Positions 17,991 to 26,801 of a stretch of DNA of 64,000 nt are shown here, piece by piece. Under the pieces are notes generated by a model. The model made no database searches and had not been told where the DNA came from. It saw only the letters and a list, made by a program, of their open reading frames with translations. Position numbers and translations under genes: made by a program. How positions within the stretch are numbered: the stretch's first letter is position 1; each line of letters opens with the position of its first letter. Source of the DNA: Candidatus Brocadia sp. (lineage in GTDB: Bacteria; Planctomycetota; Brocadiia; Brocadiales; Brocadiaceae); assembly GCA_013360945.1 (NCBI GenBank), contig JABWAQ010000005.1, forward strand, positions 1-64,000, read 5' to 3'.

Positions 17991-18151
17991 ATCAAAACTC
18001 TTTTACCCAGGTTCGGATTTCGCTTGACTTCCACCTGATATTATGTTGAAAATTTAGTGACTGGAGATGGGATTCGTGATATGATGTTTTTTGAAAATAT
18101 CGAACTATATTACTATGTTCTGTAAATTTTTAAACCAATTAGGGAGTGTTT

Positions 18152-18781
18152 ATGAATCATGCTGAGCAAATAGAATTAACTCAAGCCAAAAAAGCAGGGC
18201 TGCACAGAAGGCTTTATGATTGGACATTGCACTGGGCTCATACACCTTATGGGTCTATCGCCCTTTTTGTATTAGCTTTTTGCGAATCTTCATTCTTCCC
18301 CATACCTCCAGACGTGCTCCTGATGGCGCTTGCATTCTCAATTCCAAAAAAATCTTTCAAATATGCTACAATCTGCTCAGTGGGTTCCGTTTTAGGCGGC
18401 TGCTTTGGCTATTTTATCGGGTATCAATTTTTTGAATTCGTAGGGTTGCCAATCCTTAGTTTTTACGGCATAATGGACAAATTTAACTTTGTTAAAGAGA
18501 AGTATAATGCCAACGCCTTTGCTGCCGTATCCGTTGCCGGATTTACACCAATTCCTTACAAACTTTTTACCATTGCAGCAGGAGTATGTAAGATTAATAT
18601 ATGGACGTTCATCATTGCCTCGGCAATCAGCCGTTCGGGTCGTTTTTTTATTGTTGCTGGTCTTGTCTATCTTTTTGGATCAAAAATTAAGGTTTTTATC
18701 GATAAGTATTTTAATATCATCTCTGTTGCTTTTGTCGTATTACTGATTGCCGGTTTTTTTGTTGTCAAATTATTCAAATAA
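18152..18781 (+). CDS. YqaA/DedA-like VTT-domain membrane protein
   Basis: 209 residues from the ATG at 18152, preceded by AGGGAG; an upstream GTG at 18146 overlaps that ribosome-binding site. Several hydrophobic segments and the SSFFPIPPDVLLMA and GFTPIPYKL half-helices with proline are typical of the VTT (SNARE-associated/DedA) superfamily, YqaA branch. It is an inner-membrane protein, probably a lipid scramblase- or transporter-like protein. It lies 12 bases before the Memo-AMMECR1 gene and so is probably cotranscribed with it. Confidence 0.85.
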   Translation: MNHAEQIELTQAKKAGLHRRLYDWTLHWAHTPYGSIALFVLAFCESSFFPIPPDVLLMALAFSIPKKSFKYATICSVGSVLGGCFGYFIGYQFFEFVGLPILSFYGIMDKFNFVKEKYNANAFAAVSVAGFTPIPYKLFTIAAGVCKINIWTFIIASAISRSGRFFIVAGLVYLFGSKIKVFIDKYFNIISVAFVVLLIAGFFVVKLFK

Positions 18782-18793
18782 GGGAATATACCT

Positions 18794-20383
18794 ATGAAAA
18801 CATTACCCTGTTTTGCCATTCTCTTAAGCACCCTATTAACCTCTTCTGCATTGTTTGCCCAAACGGAATCAAAACAGGTATGGGTACCGCAAGTGGCAGG
18901 GCGCTTTTATCCAGGTAACGAAATTGCATTAAAAGATCAGATTAATACCTTTTTTACAAACATCCCCCGGCAAAAATTAAAGGGGAAACCCATCGCACTT
19001 ATTTCACCACATGCTGGGTATCAATACTCTGGTCAAGTGGCAGCTTACGGATATCATGCTATTAAGGACTATGGATTTACAAGGGTCATTATCCTTTCTC
19101 CCAGCCATTTCATGGGAGGCAAGCGGTTCCGTGGCGCCTCTGTTCTTCGTGTAAAAGGCTTTAAAACACCTTTAGGGATTATTCCAATAGATCTGGATGC
19201 CTGTAATCAACTGCTTGATACCTCCGAGGATTTATCACCTGATGTTTCTCGCAAGAAACTAGCGCTTTTTGGATCTTATGAAGGCGCTTACCAGGGAGAA
19301 CATTCACTGGAAACACAATTACCCTTCTTACAAATGGCCCTCAACACCTTTCAATTGGTTCCCATCATGGTAGGCATATTAATAAATGATGATTTCGATC
19401 GGGTTGCAAATGCCATACGACCACTCATCGATGAGAAAACACTTGTGGTGGTAAGTTCCGATTTCACCCATTATGGTGAGAGTTATGATTACGTTCCTTT
19501 CAAGAAAGATATCGAAAAAAACATTCGCGCCCTGGATTATGGTGCATTTGAAAGGATTCGGAACAAAGATTTTGAAGGGCTTAAAAAATATAGAAGAGAT
19601 ACAGGAATAAACGCTTGCGGCATCATGCCCATTGAACTCCTCTTAAAATTATTGCCGGGTGAAGCGCAAAGCGAGATACTGAATTACGACACGTCCGGGC
19701 GTCAAACGAAAGACTTTTCTTTCTCGGTAAGTTATGCCTCCATTCTATTCACAAAACCTTCAGAAACCAAGTCGGGGTTATATGTTCCAAGCAGAGAGAC
19801 GATTGGCAGCCAGCAATCTTTTTTAACCAATGATGAAAAGGGACTCCTTCTGTCCCTGGCCAGGAACACCCTGGAGACCTACGTAAAAACAGGTGTTCCT
19901 CCAAATTTAGGCCGCGTAAACGATAAATTAACCATGAGATTGAAAGAAAAATACGGGGTTTTTGTAACCTTAAAAAAATACGGCGAACTGCGCGGTTGTA
20001 TTGGACATATAACACCCAGGACTTCCCTTGTTCAGGGTGTGATTGAAAATACGATAAACTCCTCTTCGAATGACTGGCGATTTAGCCCTGTGGACACAAA
20101 AGAAGTCACTGACATCACCATTGAGATTTCGGTTTTGAGTCACCCAAAAAAGATCCATGGACCAGATGAATTTATGGTTGGCAAGGAAGGAATTATCATA
20201 CGCAAAGGATCTGCCAGCGCCGTGTTTCTCCCACAAGTTGCTGTGGAACAAGGATGGGATAGGACAGAGACATTGTGTCATCTTTGCCAAAAGGCGGGAT
20301 TATCAACTGATGCATGGAGAGATAGCGGCATGGAATTTTACGTTTTTACCGCAGACGTGTTTCACGAGGGCGAAAAATCCTGA
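18794..20383 (+). CDS. Exported Memo (AmmeMemoRadiSam B) - AMMECR1 (A) fusion protein
   Basis: 529 residues. Residues 1-23 are a signal peptide ending ALFAQ. Residues 28-320 form a Memo domain with candidate metal-site residues H73 (ISPHAGY), H105 (SPSHFMG) and C275 (INACGI). Residues 350-529 form an AMMECR1 domain with ELRGCIGH at about 398-405. These families occur with a radical SAM protein in the AmmeMemoRadiSam system, whose reaction is unsettled. Here the two parts are fused and have a leader, which is unusual because both are normally cytoplasmic. No radical SAM partner is adjacent. A second AMMECR1 gene follows. Confidence 0.88.
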   Translation: MKTLPCFAILLSTLLTSSALFAQTESKQVWVPQVAGRFYPGNEIALKDQINTFFTNIPRQKLKGKPIALISPHAGYQYSGQVAAYGYHAIKDYGFTRVIILSPSHFMGGKRFRGASVLRVKGFKTPLGIIPIDLDACNQLLDTSEDLSPDVSRKKLALFGSYEGAYQGEHSLETQLPFLQMALNTFQLVPIMVGILINDDFDRVANAIRPLIDEKTLVVVSSDFTHYGESYDYVPFKKDIEKNIRALDYGAFERIRNKDFEGLKKYRRDTGINACGIMPIELLLKLLPGEAQSEILNYDTSGRQTKDFSFSVSYASILFTKPSETKSGLYVPSRETIGSQQSFLTNDEKGLLLSLARNTLETYVKTGVPPNLGRVNDKLTMRLKEKYGVFVTLKKYGELRGCIGHITPRTSLVQGVIENTINSSSNDWRFSPVDTKEVTDITIEISVLSHPKKIHGPDEFMVGKEGIIIRKGSASAVFLPQVAVEQGWDRTETLCHLCQKAGLSTDAWRDSGMEFYVFTADVFHEGEKS

Positions 20384-20452
20384 ACCGCATCTCTCTGAAA
20401 AAGTTGATTTTTTGTTTTTCATCAAGTCTCAATTTCCAAAATATTTATATCC

Positions 20453-21004
20453 TTGGATGAAAGAGCAAAAGAAATTATTTTAGACATCGCCCGAAAGAGT
20501 ATCTGGGCTGCTGTAAAACAGGAAGCCATGCCGGTTTTTTCCTGCAATCATCCAGACCTTCAAGGTGAACAGGGTGTTTTCGTCACCTTAAAAACCCACG
20601 GACAGCTTCGTGGCTGTATCGGTCGTTTTGTCTCTGACAAACCCCTCTGTCAATTGGTTTCTGAGATGGCGGTTTCCTCGGCAACGGATGACCCGCGATT
20701 CGAATTTAACCGGATCAAACCATCGGAATTAACCCAACTGGAAATCGAGATCTCTGTGTTATCTCCACTAACGCCGCTGAAAAATCCACTTGATTTTGAA
20801 CTAGGAAGGCACGGCATATTTATAAGAAAAGGATTCCATGTAGGATGTTTCCTGCCGCAGGTTGCAACAGAAGCCGGCTGGGGCAAGGAAGAATTTCTCT
20901 CACATTGTTGCTCGAGTAAGGCCGGTTTACCCGCTAACGCATGGAAGCACAAAGATGTGGAGATTTATACTTTCACGACGGAGATAATTGAAGGGGAAAT
21001 GTAA
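20453..21004 (+). CDS. Stand-alone AMMECR1 domain protein
   Basis: 183 residues from a TTG start at 20453; no good ribosome-binding site is visible and no ATG lies close by. The domain holds the family hallmark QLRGCIGR, then DPRFEFNRI, IEISVLSPL and the GCFLPQVATEAGW segment. It is a paralogue of the C-terminal part of the preceding gene (same order of LRGCIG, EISVLS, LPQVA, GW). No signal peptide, so presumably cytoplasmic. The reaction is unknown. Confidence 0.88.
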   Translation: MDERAKEIILDIARKSIWAAVKQEAMPVFSCNHPDLQGEQGVFVTLKTHGQLRGCIGRFVSDKPLCQLVSEMAVSSATDDPRFEFNRIKPSELTQLEIEISVLSPLTPLKNPLDFELGRHGIFIRKGFHVGCFLPQVATEAGWGKEEFLSHCCSSKAGLPANAWKHKDVEIYTFTTEIIEGEM

Positions 21005-21092
21005 TCAATCGGTTTTTTGTATTCATGTGCCACAAATAAAATACGGTGCAGCAACTCAAGAATCAAGGGGAAAACCCCTCCTGCGCAAAAAT

Positions 21093-21254
21093 TCACTTAC
21101 CTCTTTTTTCAACAATGCGTCCCACATAAAAAATAACACCACCTACAAACAAAAGGAGGACTTCCATCTTCATTGAGTCTTTTGCAATGCCAAAATAGAG
21201 GGCATCGAGTACCACAATAATTCCTATGATCTGTAAAATCTTAGCCAGGCTCAT
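21093..21254 (-). CDS. Small two-helix membrane protein downstream of trpE
   Basis: This 53-residue frame begins MSLAKILQIIGIIVVL and has two hydrophobic stretches (about 4-22 and 30-46) separated by a charged loop (AKDSMKM), ending in a basic tail VEKRGK. It starts 18 bases after the trpE stop on the same strand, with AGAGATATTGAG in front. The clean helix pattern and the position favour a real small membrane protein. No family is recognised. Confidence 0.6.
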   Translation of the reverse strand: MSLAKILQIIGIIVVLDALYFGIAKDSMKMEVLLLFVGGVIFYVGRIVEKRGK

Positions 21255-21272
21255 CTCAATATCTCTTGAAGA

Positions 21273-22766
21273 TTAATTTTGCATCTTTTCGGCAATCTCT
21301 ATCGCCTTTAACAATCCCTTAGCCTTGTTCACGGTTTCTTCATATTCACGTTCCGGTATGGAATCCGCCACAATGCCGGCGCCCGCCTGGATATATGCCT
21401 CATTACCCTTTAATAAAATTGTTCGAATAGTAATACAGGTATTCATATTTCCAAAGAAATCGAAATATCCGATCGCTCCTCCATAAGGGCCTCGCTTGGT
21501 AGGTTCAATTTCATCAATAATCTGCATCGCCCTTATTTTAGGTGCCCCAGATAGGGTGCCCGCCGGTAAACATGCTTTTAATGAATCAAACGCGCCTTTC
21601 CCATTTTCCAATTCTCCACAGACGCTGGAAGTTATGTGCATCACATGTGAATACTTTTCAATCACCATCTTTTCATCAATATGCACACTGCCAAAACGAG
21701 ACACCCTGCCGACGTCATTCCTTCCCAAGTCCAAAAGCATAATGTGCTCTGCCCGTTCTTTGGGGTCGGCAATCAATTCCTCTGAAAATTGTGTGTCCTC
21801 CGTATCATCCTTTCCTCTTTTCCTCGTGCCGGCAATCGGTCTTACAACAATCTTCTTTCCTTCGACCTTTACCATAACTTCGGGAGACGATCCAATAAGC
21901 TTCACACTATTCATTTTAAGATAAAACATATAGGGAGACGGGTTGATTGCCCGCAAGACACGATAAATGCTGAATGGATCGGCATGCGTCAGCGTCTTGA
22001 ATCGCTGGGAGATCACTACCTGAAATACATCTCCTGCACGGATATATTCCTTGCACCGGTCTACCGCCTTAAGAAAATTAGTCTTTTCAAAGTTTGAAGA
22101 AAATGGGATATTGACTTCTTTCTCCGTAGTGATGTCGTCACTTAAAGACATTACAGGTGTTCGTAATTTTTCAATAACACGGTCAATTTTATCGATTGCC
22201 AACGCGTATGCATTTTCCAAAAGGCACCCATCTGTTTTTGCAGTACAAACAACCTTCATGGTTTTTGCCAAATGGTCGAATATGATTACAGAGTCATAAA
22301 ACATAATCTGGATGTCCGGGAATGACATATCGTCCCTTGGAGTATTGGGCAGTGACTCGTAATAGCGTACGGCGTCATATCCAATATATCCTACTCCACA
22401 GCAAAAAAAATTAGGTAAATCGTCCACTTGTACCGGACTAAATGACTTCATCTCTCTATTCAGAACTTCCAGGGGGTCTTGTGCATGTATTACCTCTATT
22501 CCTTTATCCCCACGTTTTATTTCTGTGCGATGACCGAAAGAGGTAAATTCAAGAAACGGATTGGCGCCAAGGAAGGAATAACGGGAAATCTTTTCTCCAC
22601 CCGCAGCGCTTTCGAGTAAAAAGGCATACGCAGCATCTGAAATCTTTTGAAACGCAGAGACGGGTGTAAGGGTATCTGCAAACATCTGCCGGTAGACAGG
22701 TATAATATTGCCCCTTGATGCCAATTGTTTAAACACTTCAAAGGAAGGGTAATATCGATGTGTCAT
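21273..22766 (-). CDS. trpE: Anthranilate synthase component I
   Basis: 497 residues. The N-terminal domain carries the PVSAFQKI and LLESAAGGEKISRYSFLG feedback-inhibitor region; the chorismate-binding domain carries FQVVISQRF, NPSPYMFYL, IAGTRKRG, ELIADPKERAEHIMLLDLGRND, LPAGTLSGAPK and GGAIGYF. It makes anthranilate from chorismate with a glutamine amidotransferase subunit that is not in this window. PabB is a less likely reading. Confidence 0.94.
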   Translation of the reverse strand: MTHRYYPSFEVFKQLASRGNIIPVYRQMFADTLTPVSAFQKISDAAYAFLLESAAGGEKISRYSFLGANPFLEFTSFGHRTEIKRGDKGIEVIHAQDPLEVLNREMKSFSPVQVDDLPNFFCCGVGYIGYDAVRYYESLPNTPRDDMSFPDIQIMFYDSVIIFDHLAKTMKVVCTAKTDGCLLENAYALAIDKIDRVIEKLRTPVMSLSDDITTEKEVNIPFSSNFEKTNFLKAVDRCKEYIRAGDVFQVVISQRFKTLTHADPFSIYRVLRAINPSPYMFYLKMNSVKLIGSSPEVMVKVEGKKIVVRPIAGTRKRGKDDTEDTQFSEELIADPKERAEHIMLLDLGRNDVGRVSRFGSVHIDEKMVIEKYSHVMHITSSVCGELENGKGAFDSLKACLPAGTLSGAPKIRAMQIIDEIEPTKRGPYGGAIGYFDFFGNMNTCITIRTILLKGNEAYIQAGAGIVADSIPEREYEETVNKAKGLLKAIEIAEKMQN

Positions 22767-22867
22767 TTTGTTTTATAAGCTATCCAGATTAAAACATAAC
22801 ATACGTCGTGTCTAAAAACATCTCATCCGGAGGTACATCCTAATAGACATGTATGAGTAGATTCAAA

Positions 22868-22901
22868 AAAAATGGGTGTTGCCAAAGCAACACCCATTTT
22901 T
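22868..22901. terminator. Bidirectional terminator
   Basis: A perfect 15-bp stem (22868-22882 with 22887-22901) with a CAAA loop is flanked by A and T tracts. It would end the porin transcript on the minus strand, whose gene stops at 22973. Confidence 0.9.
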
Positions 22902-22972
22902 CATTATAACAAAAGGACTACAACTTTAAACAACTTTTGCCGACCGAAATCAAGCAATAATCTTTCACGATT

Positions 22973-24622
22973 TTAGAACGTGACTGTAGTCTGCAAGTAT
23001 CCCCAACTCGTATCAATGTCATCTATGTTATCCTTAATCCAGTCGTCAGCCTTGAAGAAGGAATAACCGGCAAGGACACCTACATTTTTATACAATTGAT
23101 AACTGACCGTTAGATCAATTTCTTGAGCCAAATCATTGCTATCATCATCATAGCCAGTGCCAGGGCGAGGAGTGGCCAAAGCTCCATTAGCAAGATACCA
23201 CCCATCTTCCTCTTGAGCAAGCAAGTACCAGTGGTAATCAACCTGTACCGTCAATTTGTTCGTAGGCACTACCTTTACATTCCACCTAATGTCGTGCATA
23301 TTCTGCCATGACAGCAAATCGACAAACCCATAATTACCCTGCCAGTGGTTTGTTGGATAGAGGTTATCAAAGGTTTCGTGGTCGTTGTCATCCTGATCAT
23401 CATCACCGGATGCATAATCATATTCAAAACCGAAACGTGGCTTCCATGCCAAGTCCTTAAATGTATAACCCGCCCTTCCAGCAAACGCCCATGCCTTTTG
23501 ATTCTGATCACCATATTTACCAAACTGACCATGCGCCTCAACCGTATAATCTATGGCATCGAGATTGGGAATCTTTCCATCAATTCTTGCGCCGATATCA
23601 TGAATTTCAATAGGTCCGTCGCCTGGGACTGCATAACCGCTTGCCGTGGCAACGTTTGCTAAAGTATCCTGATCGTTCTTGTGAATGTACATCAACTCCA
23701 ATAGCGCGCCAGGAACCAGCTTTTTAAGTCCCAGCTGGGCTGCATATGCAGTTTCGTCCGAACTATCGCTACCGTCCGTAGCGAAATACCCATCTTCATC
23801 CACTTTTACAGCAAATGCTTCTGCGTGAATAGTATCGGTATCCCACATGAACCTGCCACCATCGAATACACGGCCTACATTTGACCAAACAAAATTACCA
23901 ATAACCCTGTGGTCTCCCCATATGATTTCCTGACGGCCCACCCTTACAGTTAATGGCAAATCAAAAAGCTTTCTCAAATCAAAATAGCCCTGATGAACAT
24001 CAAAAATGCTATTTTCAAACCCAGGATTGGCAAATCCAACAGTTGTTCCCTCTGCACCAAAAACCCTTGCATCCTGAAGTTGGATAAACACCCTCAAGTG
24101 CTCGTTCACGTCGGCATCAGCCCAAAGCCTGGTCTGATTCATGACGTAATCGTCGTCGGTTGCTTTTCCACGCCCGGCAATTCCCGTTGCACCACCCAAC
24201 GTAGCATTACTGGTTGGTGTCTGATAAAAGCCGTTGGCATATTCCGCCCTCGTTCTCATCTGCCCGCCCAGTTTTACCTTCCTGGCAAATTCTGAATATA
24301 CATTACCTGCAATATCCTCTGCCTTAAGCGTTTGCTCGGCCTGCGCGGCAGTTCTCATCTCTTCTTTTAGCGTATGCACCTCGTTCTTTAATGCCTCAAC
24401 ATCATCTTTCGTGTCGGAAGATGCCGCAGCAACTGTCTTTTCCTGCTTAACAGTATCTATCTGTTCCGTTAAAGAAGAAATAGATGCCTTTAAAGCATTC
24501 AACTCCTTTTCCATATCTTCCAGCGACTTGGTTTCTGCCCCAAAAGACGGAACACAAGTCAAAGCGCAGAAGACGGCAGTAGCAACACCACCCATACATG
24601 TCTTCCACAATGCATAACTCAT
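22973..24622 (-). CDS. Outer-membrane porin with N-terminal coiled coil
   Basis: 549 residues from the ATG at 24622, which has GGGAGG in front; the open frame upstream to 24718 is probably untranslated. A signal peptide ends near SFGAE, followed by a coiled coil (EDMEKELNALKASISSL, about 35-110) and a long barrel domain of alternating strands rich in Asp, Gly and Tyr, with VRVGRQEIIWGDHR and a C-terminal aromatic strand ending TTVTF. The RQEI.WGDHR and GARIDGK-type segments recall alginate-export-like or phosphate-selective porins. An abundant porin is plausible given its strong promoter and terminator. Confidence 0.82.
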   Translation of the reverse strand: MSYALWKTCMGGVATAVFCALTCVPSFGAETKSLEDMEKELNALKASISSLTEQIDTVKQEKTVAAASSDTKDDVEALKNEVHTLKEEMRTAAQAEQTLKAEDIAGNVYSEFARKVKLGGQMRTRAEYANGFYQTPTSNATLGGATGIAGRGKATDDDYVMNQTRLWADADVNEHLRVFIQLQDARVFGAEGTTVGFANPGFENSIFDVHQGYFDLRKLFDLPLTVRVGRQEIIWGDHRVIGNFVWSNVGRVFDGGRFMWDTDTIHAEAFAVKVDEDGYFATDGSDSSDETAYAAQLGLKKLVPGALLELMYIHKNDQDTLANVATASGYAVPGDGPIEIHDIGARIDGKIPNLDAIDYTVEAHGQFGKYGDQNQKAWAFAGRAGYTFKDLAWKPRFGFEYDYASGDDDQDDNDHETFDNLYPTNHWQGNYGFVDLLSWQNMHDIRWNVKVVPTNKLTVQVDYHWYLLAQEEDGWYLANGALATPRPGTGYDDDSNDLAQEIDLTVSYQLYKNVGVLAGYSFFKADDWIKDNIDDIDTSWGYLQTTVTF

Positions 24623-24799
24623 AATTTTATACCTCCCATTAATTAAGGACAATTGAACCCCCACTAACAAAATACGGATTAACCAGCAAAACCATCCAAT
24701 TACTGCTATTATGGTCAACTAAAGCAATATGGCCTCCTTTCCCCTCCTGTCCTGGTTTTTAACTAAAACCTACATGTTGTTAAAACGCTTGAATTTGGC

Positions 24800-24828
24800 A
24801 TTGTAAGAATAAAATAAAAAAAAGTCAA
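24800..24828 (-). promoter_or_regulatory. Sigma-70-type promoter of the porin gene
   Basis: On the minus strand TTGACT (24823-24828) and TACAAT (24800-24805) are 17 bases apart. A leader of about 170 bases would precede the porin ATG. Confidence 0.65.
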
Positions 24829-24894
24829 GCAAAATTATTTTTTTGATTTATCCACAAGATTAAAACTTTCAGCCGCCTGGTATCTTCAGAGGAC

Positions 24895-25086
24895 TCAGCG
24901 GTAATCAGCCAGGGGGCGAGGCAGATATTTACAAAAAACATCACAAATATTATTCCCAAAGTACTTGTTGCTCAAAAAACAACCGTAGCCTTTTAGTGAT
25001 AAACACTTAGAGCAAAGTATTTGCACTATATACCACCAATCGGGCGTGCAGGTGCCTTTTAATGGACGCGTTAATATTTCAAACAT
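24895..25086 (-). CDS. Candidate small cysteine-rich protein
   Basis: 63 residues with six cysteines (13, 25, 28, 36, 48, 52), including CSKC and CDVFC, and an aromatic DWWYIVQ segment. The spacing would suit a zinc or Fe-S site. It lies upstream of the porin promoter on the same strand. The ribosome-binding site is weak and no family is recognised, so chance cannot be excluded in this AT-rich gap (24623-25347), which otherwise holds only the two promoters. Confidence 0.4.
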   Translation of the reverse strand: MFEILTRPLKGTCTPDWWYIVQILCSKCLSLKGYGCFLSNKYFGNNICDVFCKYLPRPLADYR

Positions 25087-25244
25087 GAAATCCGTTTTAC
25101 AATTTGCATCATTTTTTAACTATTCCGTATCTATATTAATGTATAAATAATATCACAAATAAAAAACATGACAACTAATAAAAATTTATTATAATTAAAT
25201 TCATAAAAACTAAAGCCAGAAGTCGTCCTTTTTTTAATTTTTTA

Positions 25245-25273
25245 TTGACGTCACGAGGATATGCTTTTATAAT
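25245..25273 (+). promoter_or_regulatory. Sigma-70-type promoter of the first SPFH gene
   Basis: TTGACG (25245-25250) and TATAAT (25268-25273) are spaced by 17 bases, giving a leader of about 65-70 bases before the ATG at 25348. Confidence 0.8.
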
Positions 25274-25347
25274 GTCAAGCTAATTTTTGTTAAGCACAAG
25301 GTTTATAATGCTTCGTTGGTAAACATCTTAAGCTGAAAAGGGTACGT

Positions 25348-26532
25348 ATGGATAAGGGTTTCAAGCCAAAAATCAAGCATCACCAAATTTACAGAAAAGC
25401 AATCACAGCAGTAATCATTATAGGGATAATAGTTGGTGGTATATATGGTGGCAAAGAATTAAGTTGGAAAGAAATTAAGGCTGACGAAGTAGCGGTAATC
25501 GTGAACAATCTCACGGGTGGTATAAAATTAATAAACAGGGCAGGTGCGGTTCTTTATTATCCTTTCATTCAGGATATATATGTGTTGGATAAACGTGAAC
25601 AGGTTTTAAAAATGACATCAGCGGAGATAGATGAAAAGCATCCGCAGGGGAATCCACTGTTAGTAAAATCAATAGATGGTGGTGATGTAGTCTTGGATTT
25701 GCAAATACAATATATGTTAAACCCGGACTATGCCATGCATGTTGTACAGAATACCGGTATTGGAGACGTCTTTAAACAAAAATGGTTATATGATTATGCG
25801 CGTACCATTTGTTATTACTGTTATGGGGAATTAACGTTGGATGAATTTCCCATTGCTTCCAAACGTGATGTTAAGGCACAAAAGGCACGAGACGAGATCA
25901 ACAGGATGTTGGAGCCACATGGTTTTTTTGTCACATCTATAAACCTGTCGGACTACCGTTATTACAGAGAATACGCCGAAAAGATACAAGAACGAAGATT
26001 GGCAGACAAAGAGGTAGAAGAGCAAAAAACCAGGGCCTCCGCTGCAAGAGAAAATCAGCGAAAAGTTGTTGTCGAGGAGACGAAAAAGTTAGAGGTTGAA
26101 GTAGCAAGGTTTCGTGGTGAATGTGATAAACGCATTATGGACGCAAGAGGTAGCGCAGAAGCGAAAAAGCAAGATGCCGATGCATATCTTATTCGGGCAA
26201 AGTTTGAAGCCGATGCGGAATATGAAAGACTTGCTAAAAATGCAGAGGCTACTCTTGCAACACTAAAGACAGAGGCTGAAGGTGTGCGGTTATTACGTAA
26301 CGCATTAGAGGGGGACGGAGGACGTAATTTGGTCAGGCTTGAATATGCCAAGCGCCTAAAACAGGCCATTGTTCGAAGCACACCCATTGTTAGACAAGGC
26401 ATTGAGACTCCCCAGAGCATACAAAGATTTAAATACATTGAAGATGCCCCCAAGATTGATTATATGTTCCCTGAACCGCCAGATGCAGCGCTGGTGAGCC
26501 CGCTGAAACCAGGACCTGATAAATCGCCATAA
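25348..26532 (+). CDS. SPFH/band-7 (prohibitin-like) membrane protein
   Basis: 394 residues. A basic start and one membrane helix (about 17-35) precede an SPFH domain (about 45-220) and a long alanine/glutamate-rich coiled coil (about 220-330) as in flotillins and prohibitins. Such proteins assemble into large rings on membranes and often guard proteases. AAAAGGG precedes the ATG. The second SPFH gene follows 270 bases on, and the two are related in plan but not close copies. Confidence 0.85.
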   Translation: MDKGFKPKIKHHQIYRKAITAVIIIGIIVGGIYGGKELSWKEIKADEVAVIVNNLTGGIKLINRAGAVLYYPFIQDIYVLDKREQVLKMTSAEIDEKHPQGNPLLVKSIDGGDVVLDLQIQYMLNPDYAMHVVQNTGIGDVFKQKWLYDYARTICYYCYGELTLDEFPIASKRDVKAQKARDEINRMLEPHGFFVTSINLSDYRYYREYAEKIQERRLADKEVEEQKTRASAARENQRKVVVEETKKLEVEVARFRGECDKRIMDARGSAEAKKQDADAYLIRAKFEADAEYERLAKNAEATLATLKTEAEGVRLLRNALEGDGGRNLVRLEYAKRLKQAIVRSTPIVRQGIETPQSIQRFKYIEDAPKIDYMFPEPPDAALVSPLKPGPDKSP

Positions 26533-26630
26533 GAGCTTTTCGCAAAGACACTCGGGGATGATGTATAAGATTTAAGTATATAAAGCAGTAAATTGATCTC
26601 TTGAAAGCATGGCAAGATGTATCGATCATT

Positions 26631-26694
26631 CATAGCGCAGCAAAACCGCAACCAAGTCCCTCTTAACAAAGGGAGTGAAGGGGTTGTAAAAAAA
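26631..26694 (+). repeat. Dispersed repeat, copy B
   Basis: It shares with copy A (2321-2390, minus) the blocks CCGCAACCAAGTCCC, CTTAACAAAG and GGGGTTGTAAAAAAA, and with copy C (33371-33432) the start ATA(A/G)CGC. It lies between the two SPFH genes, where nothing else is seen. Confidence 0.75.
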
Positions 26695-26801
26695 GGAAGA
26701 TTTCACCCTGTAATACTATAAATTGATCATGGAGCGCTCATGCTTGTAAATTCTCTGTAAATTTTTAACATCACGTTTGCTGATGAGGCAAAGGGGTAAA
26801 C

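Noticed and set aside
22767-22867. Leader of trpE as a tryptophan attenuator
   Set aside because: No run of Trp codons or pair of alternative hairpins is visible.
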